DNA from: Archangium sp.
GTDB lineage: Bacteria; Myxococcota; Myxococcia; Myxococcales; Myxococcaceae
Assembly (NCBI GenBank): GCA_016793525.1
Contig: JAEUJT010000053.1
Location: 1 to 5,596, forward strand
DNA length: 5,596 nt
Direction: 5' to 3'
Shown: positions 4,954 to 5,596 of the stretch, piece after piece
Layout: each line of letters starts with the position of its first letter
Numbering within the stretch: position 1 is the stretch's first letter
Notes under the pieces: model-generated
Databases searched by the model: none
Told to the model about the DNA's origin: nothing
Seen by the model: only the letters and a program-made list of their open reading frames with translations
Program-made: the position numbers and the translations under genes

Positions 4954-5596
4954 GTGAGCGCGCCACCAACGCAGCGGCTGCGGCCTGCCCACTGGGTGGC
5001 CCTCGGCGGGTGGGGGGCGCTGTGCGCGTGGTGCGTGGGGGGCTTTCCGCCGTGCGTCGACCTCCCGGCGCATGGCGCGCAACTGCAGACGCTCGCCGGC
5101 CTGGTGCGTGGCGATGACGCCGTGAGCGCGCTGTACGAGGTGCGCCCGAGCATCGGGTATGGGTTGCCGTACTGGCTGTTTCTCCCCGCCGCGCTCGGAG
5201 TCGACGGCGCCTTCGCGGCGCGCGTCGCGATGGGACTGGCCCTTTTCCTCACGGTGGTGAGCGTGGCGTCGCTGCTGCGAGCGCTCGGTCGCCCGGTGTG
5301 GGCCGCGGTGTTGGCGGCGCCGACGGCCTTCGGCTTCACCTACTGGTACGGCCTCGTACCGGCCTTCTTCGCTCAACCGATGCTGCTGTTCGCCTGCGCG
5401 GCCTTCGCTCGAGCCCAGCGGGCGGAGCACCCTCGGCGCTGGTGGGTGCTGTGCGGCGTCGCGGCGACGGCCACGCTGCTTTCCCACGTCGTCGTCTTCG
5501 CGGCGCTGGCGGTGGCGCTCGTGGCCTGGGCGCTCGCGGAGAACCCTCGACGGTGGCTCCCACCAACCGCGGGCGCGTTGCTCGTACCGTGCCTCT
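4954..5596 (+). CDS. Polytopic membrane protein, GT-C-like, uncharacterised (3' partial)
   Basis: The frame opens after a TAG at 4942 and stays open to the window edge, giving 214 codons from GTG 4954, the first start after that stop; GAAGG five bases upstream supports it. The protein is strongly hydrophobic with Arg-rich turns. Likely membrane segments are at residues about 13-30, 71-84, 86-108, 114-135, 138-153 and 163-195, with another starting near 201. After the first helix comes a polar loop with CVDLPAHGAQ (Asp36, His40), and a later loop reads TYWYGLVPAFFAQP. An acidic loop after the first helix and an aromatic YxG-type motif before a later helix resemble multi-pass proteins of the GT-C glycosyltransferase fold, and a large group of unnamed myxobacterial and proteobacterial membrane proteins. 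No catalytic activity can be assigned. Coding status is supported by the long frame, GC3 pattern and coherent hydrophobic profile. It is separate from the upstream gene by 315 bp, so it probably has its own promoter. Confidence 0.8.
   Translation, partial: MSAPPTQRLRPAHWVALGGWGALCAWCVGGFPPCVDLPAHGAQLQTLAGLVRGDDAVSALYEVRPSIGYGLPYWLFLPAALGVDGAFAARVAMGLALFLTVVSVASLLRALGRPVWAAVLAAPTAFGFTYWYGLVPAFFAQPMLLFACAAFARAQRAEHPRRWWVLCGVAATATLLSHVVVFAALAVALVAWALAENPRRWLPPTAGALLVPCL

Noticed and set aside
4791..5117. Plus-strand frame of 108 codons across the intergenic region
   Set aside because: It overlaps the better-supported membrane-protein frame, is dominated by Arg, Ala and Gly, and shows no domain or good ribosome site.
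4518..5339. Minus-strand frames covering the intergenic region and the membrane-protein gene
   Set aside because: These are Ser/Ala/Arg-rich products without domain features that overlap two plus-strand genes; they are typical complements of GC-rich coding DNA.

Overview
The window is very GC-rich, with C or G at most third codon positions. It most likely comes from a member of the Myxococcota. The best clue is a MYXO-CTERM-like segment at about 3085-3180: a Gly-rich lead, one Cys, a hydrophobic helix and an Arg run. It is joined to an OmpA-type outer-membrane protein of a kind I associate with myxobacteria. The taxon is an inference from motifs; nothing here is a phylogenetic marker.

Layout. 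(1) Positions 1-4638 (+) are one open reading frame that enters from the left edge; 1545 residues are visible. Its first two thirds (1-3069) are a tandem array of bacterial cadherin-like / Ig-like repeats: the end of one repeat, then eleven repeats of exactly 270 bp (90 residues) with no indel between them. Next come the MYXO-CTERM-like segment, a second hydrophobic segment that looks like a signal peptide ending in an Ala-Leu-Ala site, a predicted beta-barrel (about 3235-4056), a Pro/Ala linker, and a C-terminal OmpA-like peptidoglycan-binding domain (about 4228-4602). (2) Positions 4639-4953 are a 315-bp intergenic region with no convincing gene and several short dyads and direct repeats. 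(3) Positions 4954-5596 (+) begin a polytopic membrane protein that runs off the right edge. It resembles uncharacterised GT-C-like multi-pass proteins.

How it may work together. The large protein looks like an envelope adhesin built as two modules. A long, Asp-rich, probably Ca2+-binding stalk is joined to a barrel plus peptidoglycan anchor by a helical hairpin with an Arg-rich cytoplasmic turn. A sorting signal that normally ends a protein sits in the middle, immediately before a signal-peptide-like segment. This suggests a precursor that is cut into two separately localised proteins, or a stalk held to its own anchor by the hairpin. This junction is the most interesting feature of the window. 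The downstream membrane gene is on the same strand but 315 bp away, and nothing ties it functionally to the first gene.
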